Source of the DNA: a virus
IMG/VR virus record: IMGVR_UViG_3300031578_000044
Span: 1 to 55,580 of that record
Direction: 5' to 3' (one strand)
Length of the DNA: 55,580 nt
Shown: positions 17,208 to 25,625 of the stretch, in pieces
How the letters are laid out: each line of letters begins with the position of its first letter
How positions within the stretch are numbered: the first letter of the stretch is position 1
The notes under the pieces: model-generated
Database searches by the model: none
Seen by the model: only the letters and a program-made list of their open reading frames with translations
What the model was told of the DNA's origin: nothing
Made by a program: the position numbers and the translations under genes

Positions 17208-17817
17208 CCTTCTTGAAATCGTCAATTTCGACAGCACGGTGAAGCAAACTCGCCGAGGAGCCGCAGCCCCTCTCATGATGGAGTTCCAAGTCAACGCCGA
17301 GCTCGCCCCGTTTTTGGTCTCGAGTACCAGGTCGGTCCAGTGGGTGAACAGCACGTCGGAGACGGGAACCATTCGAGCCGCCATACGCAAGCGACACGGC
17401 ATCGAGTCCGAAATCATCGCCGCCATTGTCGATGCCGGGCAGCAAGCCGGGTGGGGCAACGTCCACGATCTCACCTCCGAGGGTGTGCTCAAATGTCTTG
17501 AGCACGTCGCGTCCTACGAGCTGGCTCCTTTGGAGATTCTCGTGGCTGAGGATACGAACCTTGAGGGTGTCGAGATCCCCAAGGATGTCGGTGTTGTGAC
17601 GGCCTCGTGGATGCCTCAGAACGCTCTGGCCGTCGTCCCTGTAGACCGCGGCTTCGTGGGAACACTCGGAACCATCGGCAAACACAAAGCCGTCTGTGTC
17701 CTTCACAACCCAAGCCGCGGCATCGCAGTGGCTGCTCGTCTTGAGGAAACTTCGGTGACTTCCGCGGAGAAGCCGCCAGAGTCCGCAGGACATGAGACCG
17801 CGGAGGTCGAGGCATAG
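17197..17817 (+). CDS. Hypothetical protein (206 aa)
   Basis: I start this protein at ATG 17197 because TGGAGG lies just upstream. Longer in-frame starts fall inside the previous gene. The first two thirds look globular (EFQVNAELAPFLVSS, MPQNALAVVPVDRGFVG), and the last 25 residues are Glu/Pro-rich. Its stop shares a base with the primase start at 17817, so it is probably translationally coupled to primase. The function is unknown. Confidence 0.65.
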   Translation: MTASLLEIVNFDSTVKQTRRGAAAPLMMEFQVNAELAPFLVSSTRSVQWVNSTSETGTIRAAIRKRHGIESEIIAAIVDAGQQAGWGNVHDLTSEGVLKCLEHVASYELAPLEILVAEDTNLEGVEIPKDVGVVTASWMPQNALAVVPVDRGFVGTLGTIGKHKAVCVLHNPSRGIAVAARLEETSVTSAEKPPESAGHETAEVEA

Positions 17818-18512
17818 TGGCAGCAAGTGCCCTGTCCGCGTGGCTCGCTGCCGCGCTCCAGTTGTGCTCCCTCTCAGAGGACGCACGCGACTACCTGATG
17901 GGTCGCGGAGCTACCCCCGAGGTCATCGAGCAGTGGAAGCTCGTGACCTTTGAGGCGCCTCCTGAGCCCTGTCCTGACGAGCGCCTCCACAAGCATTACG
18001 GGACGAACTTCGACCGGTTCGAGGGCAAGGTCATCTACCCGCTCTACAGCCCCCGAGGACGACTCCTGGGTTTTGACAGCCGCACGCCCTACGCCAAGGA
18101 CGACGACCGTTACCTGCTGCCTGAGAGCCGCTGGAATCCCGTGTGGATCGGCATGCCGGCGGCGATGCCCGCCATCTGGAAAGGCGCCGACATCATCGTG
18201 GTCGAAGGACGGTTCGACGTGTGGGCGATGCTGCACGCCACCACCCGAGGCCAAGCGGTGCTTGGATCAGGGCCAGCTCACCTGTCCTACAAGCAGACTG
18301 AGTTTCTGCGGCGATGGGCTCAGAGCGATGTCTACATGGGATACGACAATGATGCCGCCGGCAAGAAGGGGATTGCCGACGCGCTCAAGCACCTGGAGAT
18401 GAAGCGGGTATCGTGCAATGAGCTTCGCTACGGGCGTACTGGAGACGACCCGGGAGCTATCTGGGATCGTGGCGGCGTTGAGGCTCTTCAGGAAGCATTC
18501 CCCCACCTGTAA
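17817..18512 (+). CDS. DnaG-type primase, Toprim catalytic part
   Basis: This 231-residue protein starts at GTG 17817. The N-terminal stretch LSEDARDYLMGRGATPEVIEQWKL matches the DnaG catalytic-core entry. IYPLYSPRGRLLGFDSR is the usual block that follows. The Toprim motifs are VVEGRFDVWAM (catalytic Glu, about residue 128) and MGYDNDAAGKKG (metal-binding Asp pair, about residue 178). The CHC2 zinc ribbon and C-terminal helicase-binding domain of DnaG are both missing. The protein is therefore a minimal primase core or one part of a split primase; no zinc-ribbon partner was recognised. Confidence 0.82.
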   Translation: MAASALSAWLAAALQLCSLSEDARDYLMGRGATPEVIEQWKLVTFEAPPEPCPDERLHKHYGTNFDRFEGKVIYPLYSPRGRLLGFDSRTPYAKDDDRYLLPESRWNPVWIGMPAAMPAIWKGADIIVVEGRFDVWAMLHATTRGQAVLGSGPAHLSYKQTEFLRRWAQSDVYMGYDNDAAGKKGIADALKHLEMKRVSCNELRYGRTGDDPGAIWDRGGVEALQEAFPHL

Positions 18513-18523
18513 AGGAAATCACC

Positions 18524-19090
18524 GTGGATTTTTGGAAAGCCGGCAAAGAAGTCATGAGCATCGTGCAGAAGCTCATCGCAGATCACCATCCCCATCTCGC
18601 GCTCATCGAGAAGGACATCACCGTCGTCTTCAAGGACAAGGCTACGGAGAAGTGCGGTCTGATCATCCCGGGCAACACGAAGAAGGCGCCTCCGCTGATG
18701 CGTGTGCTGACGGACAAGAAGTTCGACTACAAGTTCATCATCGAGCTTGGAGCAGATGCTTGGAACGAGCTCGACGACAAGCAACGTGTTGCGCTGCTCG
18801 ACCATCACATGTGCGCGATGAAGGTCGAAGAGGACGAGAAGGGCGGCGGCGTCAAGTGCTCGATCCGACCCCCGGACTTCGTCGGCTACAAGGAAGAGGT
18901 CGAGCGTCACGGCATGTGGCGCCCGATGGACGACGAGACCCTCTCCATCATCGAGGACATGTTCGGCAAGAAGGCCGACGAGCATTCAGCCGAAGTGCGC
19001 AAGCGAGTGGCAGATGAGGATGGCCTGAGCGGTGTCCTTGAGGCCCTCAACGATAACGAGGAGGGGGATGACGACGACGATGCCGCCTAG
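18524..19090 (+). CDS. Phage metallopeptidase-like protein with altered active site
   Basis: This 188-residue protein starts at GTG 18524 after AAAGGAAATC. It resembles the putative phage metallopeptidase family (as I recall it, PF18894), whose members have a conserved hydrophobic strand, then Trp, Gln-Arg and a HELCH-like zinc motif. Here the matching region reads YKFIIELGADAWNELDDKQ, then LLDHHMCAM. The HExxH glutamate is replaced by His (HHMCA), so catalysis as a normal zinc protease is doubtful. The end is acidic (EEGDDDDDAA). It lies between primase and the clamp loader. Confidence 0.55.
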   Translation: MDFWKAGKEVMSIVQKLIADHHPHLALIEKDITVVFKDKATEKCGLIIPGNTKKAPPLMRVLTDKKFDYKFIIELGADAWNELDDKQRVALLDHHMCAMKVEEDEKGGGVKCSIRPPDFVGYKEEVERHGMWRPMDDETLSIIEDMFGKKADEHSAEVRKRVADEDGLSGVLEALNDNEEGDDDDDAA

Positions 19091-19142
19091 CGCGCATCGT
19101 GAAACTCAGCGATCCCCCAGACTCGCGTAGAACAAGAGCCCC

Positions 19143-20645
19143 GTGAGTCTCGATACCAAGTACCGCCCTCTCCGCTACGCGGATGTCCTCGGCCAAGATG
19201 CGACCATCAAGGTCTGCAAGGAGTATGTGCGCAGTGGGCATGGCTTCCGGCAGTCCTACGTCTTCGCAGGCGCTCACGGTGGAGGCAAGACGACGTGCGG
19301 CCGCATCCTTGCGCGAGCTCTGTTGTGTGCGGACCCCAAAGAGGGGGAGCCGTGCGACGAGTGCCCGTCATGCTTGACGATGCTGGCCGACAAGTCCGAG
19401 AACTTCGTAGAGGTTGACGCCGCCACGAACTCAGGCAAGGACGATGTCCGTCGCATTACGGAGGAGGCCCAGTTCGGGAGCTTCTCAGGCAAGCGGAAGG
19501 TCTACCTGTTCGACGAGTGCCATGAGCTGTCGCGTCAAGCCATGGACGCGATGCTCAAGCCCCTCGAGGACAATCTCCGGGGTACGCAGGACAAGCAGCT
19601 CGTCTGCATCTTCTGTACGACGGAGCCTGAGAAGATGCGGAGCGCTATCCTGTCCAGGTGCGCGCCCTTGTTCCGTATTCGTCAGAACACCCCTGACGAG
19701 ATCGCCATCAGGCTCGCGTACATCTGCGAGCATGAGAAGATCGAGCACGACCCGGCAGTTCTCCCCCTCATCGCAGAAGTGGTGGAGTGCCATGTGCGCG
19801 ATGCCATCAAAGCGGTCGAGGGGGTGTCGATGCTCGGGCTCGTCAGCCGGGAGAACGTCACGACGTATCTCCACATGGATGCGAACGCGCTCTATCTCGA
19901 CGTGCTCGAAAAGATCGGGTTCGACCTGCCTGGCCTGATCCAGACGCTTGAGGAACTCGATCAGAAAGTTTCGCCAGCCACTTGTTACGAACGCATGGCC
20001 GACGTGTGCATGCTTGCGTATCGGCTTGCGAACTTCGGGGCTGCTGCGGTGCCGTCGTACTGGGAACGGGATCGACTCAAAGCGGCAGGAGATCTCCATC
20101 GGGAATTTCTGGTGACGTTTGCGAGGAGATTCGCGGAGCGCCCTGCGCACTCCTCCGCGGCCATGTTCGCCTGCGATGTTTCGACCCTTCACCAGGAGCG
20201 TGCGGGCATCGTTGTGGTCGCACAGCGCAGTGAGGTGGCCGTACCGACGGCCGTAGCCCCTCCAGCCGCGCCTGCGAGTCAGCCAGTCTCGGCTCCGGCA
20301 TCCGAAGTTTCACGAAGGGATCCTCCTCCCGCCGCGGAGCCGCCTTCCGCGCCTATCGAACCATCACCGAGCCCGACGCAAGAAAAGGCGTCGGTAGTTG
20401 AAATTCAAACGCCGAGTCCGGGTAGGGTGCATGCGGACCCGGTCGTGACCAAGATGGGAGTCCACATCAACCCGCTCGCGCAAAACACCCATCGAGGCCG
20501 TGAAGTTCGGCCGCAGATGGGAGAACTTCCTACTCTTGCGGTAGACGAGTTCGCCAGGATTCTACAGCGCCGGGTCATTGAGCTGACGGGAGAACAGTCA
20601 TCCAGTGGCAGACCGGCGAGACTCAACAACGTGGGTAGCTCTTGA
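19143..20645 (+). CDS. dnaX: DNA polymerase III gamma/tau-like clamp-loader ATPase
   Basis: This 500-residue AAA+ protein would open and load the sliding clamp encoded at 14865. It starts at GTG 19143 with the DnaX-type YRPLRYADVLGQD. Walker A is GAHGGGKTT, the zinc module contains CDECPSC, Walker B is VYLFDECHE, sensor 1 is IFCTTEPEKM, and AILSRCAPLFRI holds the SRC arginine finger. Residues after about 360 are Pro/Ala-rich and low in complexity, like the tau linker. The gene overlaps the NusG-like gene by 41 bases. No delta or delta-prime homolog was seen in the window. Confidence 0.92.
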   Translation: MSLDTKYRPLRYADVLGQDATIKVCKEYVRSGHGFRQSYVFAGAHGGGKTTCGRILARALLCADPKEGEPCDECPSCLTMLADKSENFVEVDAATNSGKDDVRRITEEAQFGSFSGKRKVYLFDECHELSRQAMDAMLKPLEDNLRGTQDKQLVCIFCTTEPEKMRSAILSRCAPLFRIRQNTPDEIAIRLAYICEHEKIEHDPAVLPLIAEVVECHVRDAIKAVEGVSMLGLVSRENVTTYLHMDANALYLDVLEKIGFDLPGLIQTLEELDQKVSPATCYERMADVCMLAYRLANFGAAAVPSYWERDRLKAAGDLHREFLVTFARRFAERPAHSSAAMFACDVSTLHQERAGIVVVAQRSEVAVPTAVAPPAAPASQPVSAPASEVSRRDPPPAAEPPSAPIEPSPSPTQEKASVVEIQTPSPGRVHADPVVTKMGVHINPLAQNTHRGREVRPQMGELPTLAVDEFARILQRRVIELTGEQSSSGRPARLNNVGSS

Positions 20646-21138
20646 GCTAACGCGAAATGGCGAGAAACTCGTCGAAGAAGGCACTCTCGCTCGAGACCTG
20701 CGAAGGGCTCTTGATGTCGAGGAGACGTGGCCCGTCTTCATCCCTGCGCGCATCTACGAGAAAAAGGGCCGCAGCGTCACCATCCATTTGATGGAGGGCT
20801 ACGCCTTCGTGGCCACCGGCCTCGATGAGGTGCGCTATTTCCGTCTCGAGTACTCGAAACTCGTGACTCAGGTGCTCTCTGAGAAGAAGGGGTCGCAGGC
20901 GATACGGGTGTTGTCCACCATCTCCGACGCCCGAATTACCGAACTTCGCCGCCAGCTCAACGAAGAGGTTGCCTCTGACATTGTGCCGGGCATGGAGGTT
21001 TTGGTAACTGACGGAATTTACAGTAAGCTCGAGGGCACTGTTCTCGACGTTGAGGGCGATTATGCGATCGTCCGCTTTGAGCTACGTTCCCTCAAGGTCC
21101 TGTCCAAGGTCCCTAAGGTCTTTTTGGACACCGTGTGA
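20605..21138 (+). CDS. NusG-like transcription factor with KOW domain
   Basis: This 177-residue protein starts at GTG 20605. It has two parts like NusG. The N-terminal half contains WPVFIPARIYEKKGRS and EGYAFVATGLDEVRYFRL, matching the NGN fold where NusG binds RNA polymerase. Residues about 128-165 are a KOW motif (GMEVLVTDGIYSKLEGTVLD). It probably acts as a processivity or antitermination factor for phage transcription. It is followed 6 bases later by the sigma-like protein, so the two may form a phage transcription-control pair. Confidence 0.75.
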   Translation: MADRRDSTTWVALELTRNGEKLVEEGTLARDLRRALDVEETWPVFIPARIYEKKGRSVTIHLMEGYAFVATGLDEVRYFRLEYSKLVTQVLSEKKGSQAIRVLSTISDARITELRRQLNEEVASDIVPGMEVLVTDGIYSKLEGTVLDVEGDYAIVRFELRSLKVLSKVPKVFLDTV

Positions 21139-21144
21139 GATTCA

Positions 21145-21756
21145 ATGTCAAGTGTATGGGCTGATTGCCGTTCTGTAGATCCCTCCGAACTCGAAAGCCG
21201 CGTAAGCGTGGCTGACAACATGGAGTTCCTTGGACAGATTCTGTCTGAGGAGCCCACCGAAGAATCCATTCGGAATTTGGAACGGGTTCGCGACATCATG
21301 TTGGAGCTGCCCCTTCGGGAAGCGGACTTCGTCGAACTCTACTTCTTCAACCACAAGACGCAGACCGACATCGCGGAGATCTTCCGAGTCAGCCAGCCGA
21401 CCGTTTGCTACCGGCTCCAGCGAGCTACGGCTCGCATCCGGTTTGTTCTCAGTTTGCCGGACATCTCCGAAGCTGAGATGGAGATCGCGCTCCGCGGCTT
21501 CTTGGGTGACGAGGAGGATGTGGAGATCATGATGCGGATGTACGAGACGACCTGTCAGAGTGCCGTCGCCAAGGCGATGGAGATCACTCAGGGCAAGGTG
21601 CGTCATCGGTTCATGCGGTCAACGAAGCGGATGCTCGAAAACCCGCAGATGCAGCAATATGCGAAGATTTTCCAAGCCATTGCGGAAAACTTGAACATCA
21701 TGCGGGAAGTGGATCGGCCGAAGTGGGACGAGAAGGTCCATTTCGTCGTGGACTGA
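21145..21756 (+). CDS. Sigma factor region 4-like DNA-binding protein
   Basis: This 203-residue protein contains a sigma-70 region 4-type helix-turn-helix at about residues 52-100. It reads LPLREADFVELYFFNHKTQ, then DIAEIFRVSQPTV. The remaining part is helical and does not match sigma regions 1 to 3. Such small region-4 proteins in phages can redirect host RNA polymerase to late promoters, as T4 gp55 does, although gp55 is a region 2-type protein. The gene immediately precedes the virion block and the first strong copy of the TTTTC-CTAT motif (21768), so late activation is a reasonable inference. No Shine-Dalgarno sequence is obvious before ATG 21145. Confidence 0.65.
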   Translation: MSSVWADCRSVDPSELESRVSVADNMEFLGQILSEEPTEESIRNLERVRDIMLELPLREADFVELYFFNHKTQTDIAEIFRVSQPTVCYRLQRATARIRFVLSLPDISEAEMEIALRGFLGDEEDVEIMMRMYETTCQSAVAKAMEITQGKVRHRFMRSTKRMLENPQMQQYAKIFQAIAENLNIMREVDRPKWDEKVHFVVD

Positions 21757-21767
21757 CGTTGGAGGCC

Positions 21768-21791
21768 GGTTTTCGTCCTATCTCAGCCCTT
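21768..21791 (+). promoter_or_regulatory. Putative late promoter motif, site B
   Basis: The sequence begins GGTTTTCGTCCTATC and ends GCCCTT, 44 bases before the lipoprotein start. It shares its layout with sites at 25626, 35217 and 46976. The space between the sigma-like gene and the lipoprotein gene holds nothing else apart from the ribosome-binding sequence GGTAGGAG. Confidence 0.45.
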
Positions 21792-21811
21792 GAGGTAGGA
21801 GCCATCCATCC

Positions 21812-22594
21812 ATGTCTCGTTTCGGAAAAATAGCAGCAAGCGCGCTTATCGTCCTTCCGATCGCCCTCGGCGGGTGCAGGCCCACAAAAGGCACCGCCAA
21901 TCCCGAGGACTACTTCCCCCTGATCCAGGTGGCCCTTGCCGGTGGCGAGACGGCCGCCATGATTGGCCGAAACGAGGCATTCAAGGCCAAGAACTTCGAG
22001 GGATGTGTGGCCGCCGAGTCCCTGGTCTCGGCGTTCGACAGTGCCAACCAAGTCTTGGCCGGCCGGCTTTCGGATCAGATTGTGATCCCCGCTGTTGAGA
22101 TTGACGTGTCGGATTGTCTCGCTCTTCGTGAGTCCTCCGATGTGGAGGAAGCGGCCAAGGTGACCACGTATTCCACGATGGTCGCGGGCTATGTTGCCCC
22201 GGTGAGCGACGCCAACCCCGAGGGTGCTGACCCGGCCCCGACGGAAGAGACCACGACCGAGGAAGCTCTGGCCGAAGAAGCGGCTCCCGTGGAGGAGGCT
22301 CCGGCCGAAGAAGCGGCTCCTGTGGAGGAAGCTCCGGCCGAGCCCGAAGCCCTCAAAGGGAACCCGGACGCCGCCATGCTCGTCGAAACCATCGGTGGCA
22401 TCACCATCATGGCTGTCCTGCATTACGCCACGAGGCTGCAGACCGCGAACTGTAAGAAGGGCACTGCTGCAATCGGTGCCATCAACTACGTCGGAGGAAT
22501 GATCAAGCCGATCGCCGATGAGATCGCCGATCCCGACGGAAAGGTGTCGGTCCCTGCCGTCGCCATCGACCTGAGTGAATGTCAGGGGGGCTAG
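21812..22594 (+). CDS. Phage-encoded lipoprotein
   Basis: This 260-residue protein has a classic lipoprotein signal: a basic start (MSRFGK), a hydrophobic stretch and the lipobox LGGC with Cys22 as the expected lipidated residue. It should be exported and anchored in the host membrane. The body has paired cysteines (EGCVAAE, SDCLAL, TANCKKG, LSECQGG). A central low-complexity repeat of APVEEAPAEEA type (about residues 145-180) resembles periplasm-spanning linkers. It opens the late block behind a putative late promoter. Phage lipoproteins are known from superinfection exclusion and lysis. Which role applies here is not known. Confidence 0.78.
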   Translation: MSRFGKIAASALIVLPIALGGCRPTKGTANPEDYFPLIQVALAGGETAAMIGRNEAFKAKNFEGCVAAESLVSAFDSANQVLAGRLSDQIVIPAVEIDVSDCLALRESSDVEEAAKVTTYSTMVAGYVAPVSDANPEGADPAPTEETTTEEALAEEAAPVEEAPAEEAAPVEEAPAEPEALKGNPDAAMLVETIGGITIMAVLHYATRLQTANCKKGTAAIGAINYVGGMIKPIADEIADPDGKVSVPAVAIDLSECQGG

Positions 22595-22623
22595 CCGACC
22601 AACCAACAGGCTACGGGAACACC

Positions 22624-22929
22624 ATGTCCGATAAACCATCAGCGCGCCGGGTCGTCATGACCAAGAAGGTGGCCCGGCAGTGGCTGCTTGCTCAGGCGAA
22701 GCCAGAGTACCGCTTTCGGGTGTTCAATCCGAACGCGAAGGATTATCCCTCGGTGCTCCGTTCTTTTCGTGACGGTAAGCTCAGACTTGCTTCCGTCGAA
22801 CCCCTTCCCGACCTCGGAGTCAGTGAAGACTTCGAGGGCTTTTACGTCTGGTCCTCCGATCGCGACTCCTTGAAGACCTTGGAGCGTTGGTTCGTGAGAC
22901 GCGGGCTGGAGACGAACTGGATTTGGTGA
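22624..22929 (+). CDS. Hypothetical small protein with RVA-type motif (101 aa)
   Basis: I start this protein at ATG 22624. An in-frame ATG at 22579 lies inside the lipoprotein gene. Residues about 14-20 read KKVARQWLLAQ, which fits the [RK]-[VI]-A-x-x-aromatic-aliphatic motif shared with several other virion-block proteins. The remaining sequence is basic and aromatic (YRFRVFNP, RWFVRRGLETNWIW) with no known domain. A virion component is likely from context. Confidence 0.6.
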   Translation: MSDKPSARRVVMTKKVARQWLLAQAKPEYRFRVFNPNAKDYPSVLRSFRDGKLRLASVEPLPDLGVSEDFEGFYVWSSDRDSLKTLERWFVRRGLETNWIW

Positions 22930-22930
22930 G

Positions 22931-23374
22931 ATGTCGGGTGTTCGAACGCGCATCAAGAGTTGCTTCACGTACATGGTGCGGATCAATGATCCGTGCAACC
23001 CGTCGTGGATGTTCACCATTGACGTCAACCAAGATGGCACTTGCGGCGTCAGCAGCATCAAGTCACCCAACGGCAGCATTTGCGATTCAAACACGCAAAT
23101 TCCCGGGTGCGTCCTCGACGAGATTAACGCCGCGAAGGCGGATGTGGAGAACATCTTGGCACAGTCGAGCGCAGTAAACGGAACCCTGACTTTCACTGAC
23201 GAGACGACGCAGTCGATCGTCTTTGCCACGCCGTTCGCCAACACGAACTATCGCGTGTACGTGACGCTCGAGGACTTCTTCGACTGGAGGATCGTCAACA
23301 AGACCACCGTCGGCTTCGACATCGAACTCAACATCACCTACACGGGAACGGTTCAGTACGACGTGTTCGTCTAG
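22931..23374 (+). CDS. Probable virion fibre or lectin-like protein (147 aa)
   Basis: This protein starts at ATG 22931, one base after the previous stop. The N-terminal half has several cysteines (SCFTYM, DPCNPS, GTCGVS, SICDSN, PGCVLD). The C-terminal half has a beta-rich pattern, TLTFTDETTQSIVF then FANTNYRVYVTLEDFFDW. It resembles the H-type lectin-like modules at fibre tips of phages. The same kind of ending is found in the next gene (NFVVKRDI). A role in host recognition or virion decoration is inferred. Confidence 0.5.
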   Translation: MSGVRTRIKSCFTYMVRINDPCNPSWMFTIDVNQDGTCGVSSIKSPNGSICDSNTQIPGCVLDEINAAKADVENILAQSSAVNGTLTFTDETTQSIVFATPFANTNYRVYVTLEDFFDWRIVNKTTVGFDIELNITYTGTVQYDVFV

Positions 23375-23383
23375 GAGCAAGCC

Positions 23384-24994
23384 ATGGCCGTCCAACCTCC
23401 ATTCAGAAGCGACGCGTTCCAAGTCGAGAACGCAGACGCCCCCGTCGGCCCCCGCCTGCTCGAGGCAGACCTCAGCGACGGTTCGTTGCGGTTCACAGAC
23501 CCGCGCATTCCGACCGGCATCAACCTCTCCGAGCTCGCAGGACTCCAGCAGCTCAACAGCACCATCGTCGTCTCCCAGACGGGCGTAGGCGCCTCAAAGG
23601 ACGCTAGCGGCGATCCCATCACCACCATCCAAGGTGGCCTGGATGCGGTGCCCGACAGCGCTGATGTTGACGATCCTTGGACCGTGTTCGTGGCCCCAGG
23701 CCTGTACGTCGAGGATGTGTATTTCCTCAAGGATGGCGTCACCCTACAAGGTCTCGGCACTGTTCGCCTGACCAACGCTTCGGGCGTTTCCACTCTCAGG
23801 ATGCGTGCGGGGGTTTCGACCGTTCCGCGGCGCGTCATGGTCCGCTCGATGCGGATTGAAAACACGACTGCGGCGCAGGCGTGCATCGACATTGGGAGTG
23901 CGACCTTCGCTTCGGGAACCATCACGATTGCGTCGGTCCCGACCATCGGGGACATCGCTGGGACGGGGGGCGTCAACCTTACGGCCGTGGCCAACGGCGC
24001 GGTCCCTGCTCCTGGTGAATTTGAGCTGGGCACCGACACGGCGACCACGGCGACGAACTTGGCTGCGGCCCTCAACGATCCGGTCAACGGCCTCACGGGC
24101 ATCGTGGTGGCTACCGTGGTGGGTTCTGTCGTCACCATTCGCGCACTCGCGGACGGTGTGGCAGGCAACGCCATCACGCTCTCGAGCACGGTGGCCCTGG
24201 TCATCGTGGTTTCGGGGCCGACTCTCACGGGTGGGGCTGCGAGCTCGGCAGGTTCGACTGTTGGCAACAATCTGATCCAGGTCATCGACTGCGATCTGGT
24301 GCCTACGGTGGGCGCGAGTTTCACATTGCGTGCTGCGGCCATCAACAATCTCTACGTCGAAGGTGGCAACTGGACTGAGGCTGCGACCGGTTCCGTGTTC
24401 AGCGTGACCGATTGCGCGGCCTGCAACTTGAACAACGTCGAGATCGAAGGAGCGGCTCTCAACTACGACAGCGCCAATCCTGATCTTCCTTTCCTCGGCA
24501 CGTCTGCCTACGAGATGAACGACGTGTCGATCGGCGGCACGGGACTCCTTGCGGGCTATTCGGGTGTTGGGAGTCTGACTTTGACGGAGTGTGACGTGGT
24601 CGGAGCCACGACATACAGTGGAGGCGCCCCGGCACAGAGTTTCACAGCTCGACGGTGCTCTTTCGGTGCGATGGTCGTTGGCGGGGTTGCCCCGGCAATG
24701 GTCCTCAGCAGTTGCACTCGAGGAACCCTTGCGGGAGGCGGCACCGGTACCCTGGCTGAAACGACGGTGTTCGGGTCGGCTGTTTTCGCTGCGGTTCCTG
24801 TGGTGACAGTGCCTTTTGCGGAGCCTCAGCCCGACCTTGCTTACACGGTGCTGTTGGAGCCTGAGGGGCCCCCCGCAGCCATCACGGATCTTGCTTTCGT
24901 GCCGAGCCCCGCGAAGACGGCCACAGGCTTTGACATTGCGTTCGGAGCCCCGCAGGCATTGACCATCAACTTCGTCGTCAAGCGCGACATCTAG
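23384..24994 (+). CDS. Tail spike or fibre-like structural protein (536 aa)
   Basis: This is a beta-rich structural protein. Residues about 75-165 look like a right-handed beta-helix start (TTIQGGLDAVPDSADVD, then VFVAPGLYVEDVYFL), as in pectin-lyase-fold tail spikes. An inserted module at about residues 180-290 has the pattern found in phage sheath and decoration proteins (ITIASVPTIGDI, then ATTATNLAAALNDP and GVAGNAITLSS). Beta-helix-like repeats then return, and the C-terminus resembles the lectin-like module of the neighbour. It probably attaches to host surfaces. No catalytic residues were recognised. Confidence 0.6.
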   Translation: MAVQPPFRSDAFQVENADAPVGPRLLEADLSDGSLRFTDPRIPTGINLSELAGLQQLNSTIVVSQTGVGASKDASGDPITTIQGGLDAVPDSADVDDPWTVFVAPGLYVEDVYFLKDGVTLQGLGTVRLTNASGVSTLRMRAGVSTVPRRVMVRSMRIENTTAAQACIDIGSATFASGTITIASVPTIGDIAGTGGVNLTAVANGAVPAPGEFELGTDTATTATNLAAALNDPVNGLTGIVVATVVGSVVTIRALADGVAGNAITLSSTVALVIVVSGPTLTGGAASSAGSTVGNNLIQVIDCDLVPTVGASFTLRAAAINNLYVEGGNWTEAATGSVFSVTDCAACNLNNVEIEGAALNYDSANPDLPFLGTSAYEMNDVSIGGTGLLAGYSGVGSLTLTECDVVGATTYSGGAPAQSFTARRCSFGAMVVGGVAPAMVLSSCTRGTLAGGGTGTLAETTVFGSAVFAAVPVVTVPFAEPQPDLAYTVLLEPEGPPAAITDLAFVPSPAKTATGFDIAFGAPQALTINFVVKRDI

Positions 24995-25005
24995 GAGAAG
25001 ACGCC

Positions 25006-25581
25006 ATGTCCCACGATGATGACTTTTGGACACAACTGACCCTCGGGCAGCAGAGCAACACCGCGTCTGCGCTCGATGACTACCTGTCGGGCCGTGAGGC
25101 CGACGCACAGAACGCGGGGCTCCGTGCCCTCACCGACAAGGGGCGAGCAGCAAACGCTCTCCTGTTGCCGGCAGAGGCTGGCACGAGGGTGTCGTTCGTG
25201 ACCAACATCGGCAGTGTCTTGTCGTATCCCGATCCTCCGGCCCCGGATGCCGAAGGCACCATCGTCATGGTCCGTACGGCGGAAGGAGACCAGACAAGTT
25301 TGGGGGGGATGGCTTTCGTGAAGTTTGACGAAGGCCAGTTCATGGTGATCCACCCGGAGCATCTGCGTCGAGCGGCTCCGAACACGAAGCGCGCCAACAG
25401 TTTTGCGAGGCGTGTGTCAAATCTGGGGGACCTGGGCGGGTTTTTGCGGTGGGGCACCGAGGACGACAACGAGCTCGTCCACAAGGCCACGAAGGACCTG
25501 TGGTCCTTTGAGAGCACCGATGGCGGGGACTTCGTGATCTCTCGTTTGTTTGACGATACGGGCTCCCCACTCAAGGTCTAA
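25006..25581 (+). CDS. Hypothetical virion-block protein (191 aa)
   Basis: This protein starts at ATG 25006 after CTAGGAGAAG. The middle has a beta-rich part (GTRVSFVTNIGSVLSYP, MAFVKFDEGQFMVIHPEHL). A helix follows (ANSFARRVSNLGDLGGFL), then VHKATKDLWSFE and a final RLFDDTGSPLKV. I recall a similar ending in proteins of other large phages, but no function is attached to it. Its position between spike and unknown virion genes suggests a structural role. Confidence 0.65.
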   Translation: MSHDDDFWTQLTLGQQSNTASALDDYLSGREADAQNAGLRALTDKGRAANALLLPAEAGTRVSFVTNIGSVLSYPDPPAPDAEGTIVMVRTAEGDQTSLGGMAFVKFDEGQFMVIHPEHLRRAAPNTKRANSFARRVSNLGDLGGFLRWGTEDDNELVHKATKDLWSFESTDGGDFVISRLFDDTGSPLKV

Positions 25582-25584
25582 CAG

Positions 25585-25624
25585 GGGCGCCACTTGCGCC
25601 CGCCTCCAATCGCCTCAACGGGCG
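25585..25624 (+). other. Pair of mutually exclusive hairpins between 25581 and 25666
   Basis: GGGCGC (25585-25590) pairs with GCGCCC (25596-25601) across a 5-base loop. CGCCCG (25597-25602) can instead pair with CGGGCG (25619-25624). The two stems share bases and cannot form together. No T-tract follows either one. The arrangement could end or attenuate the upstream message just before the site C motif. Confidence 0.3.
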
Positions 25625-25625
25625 T

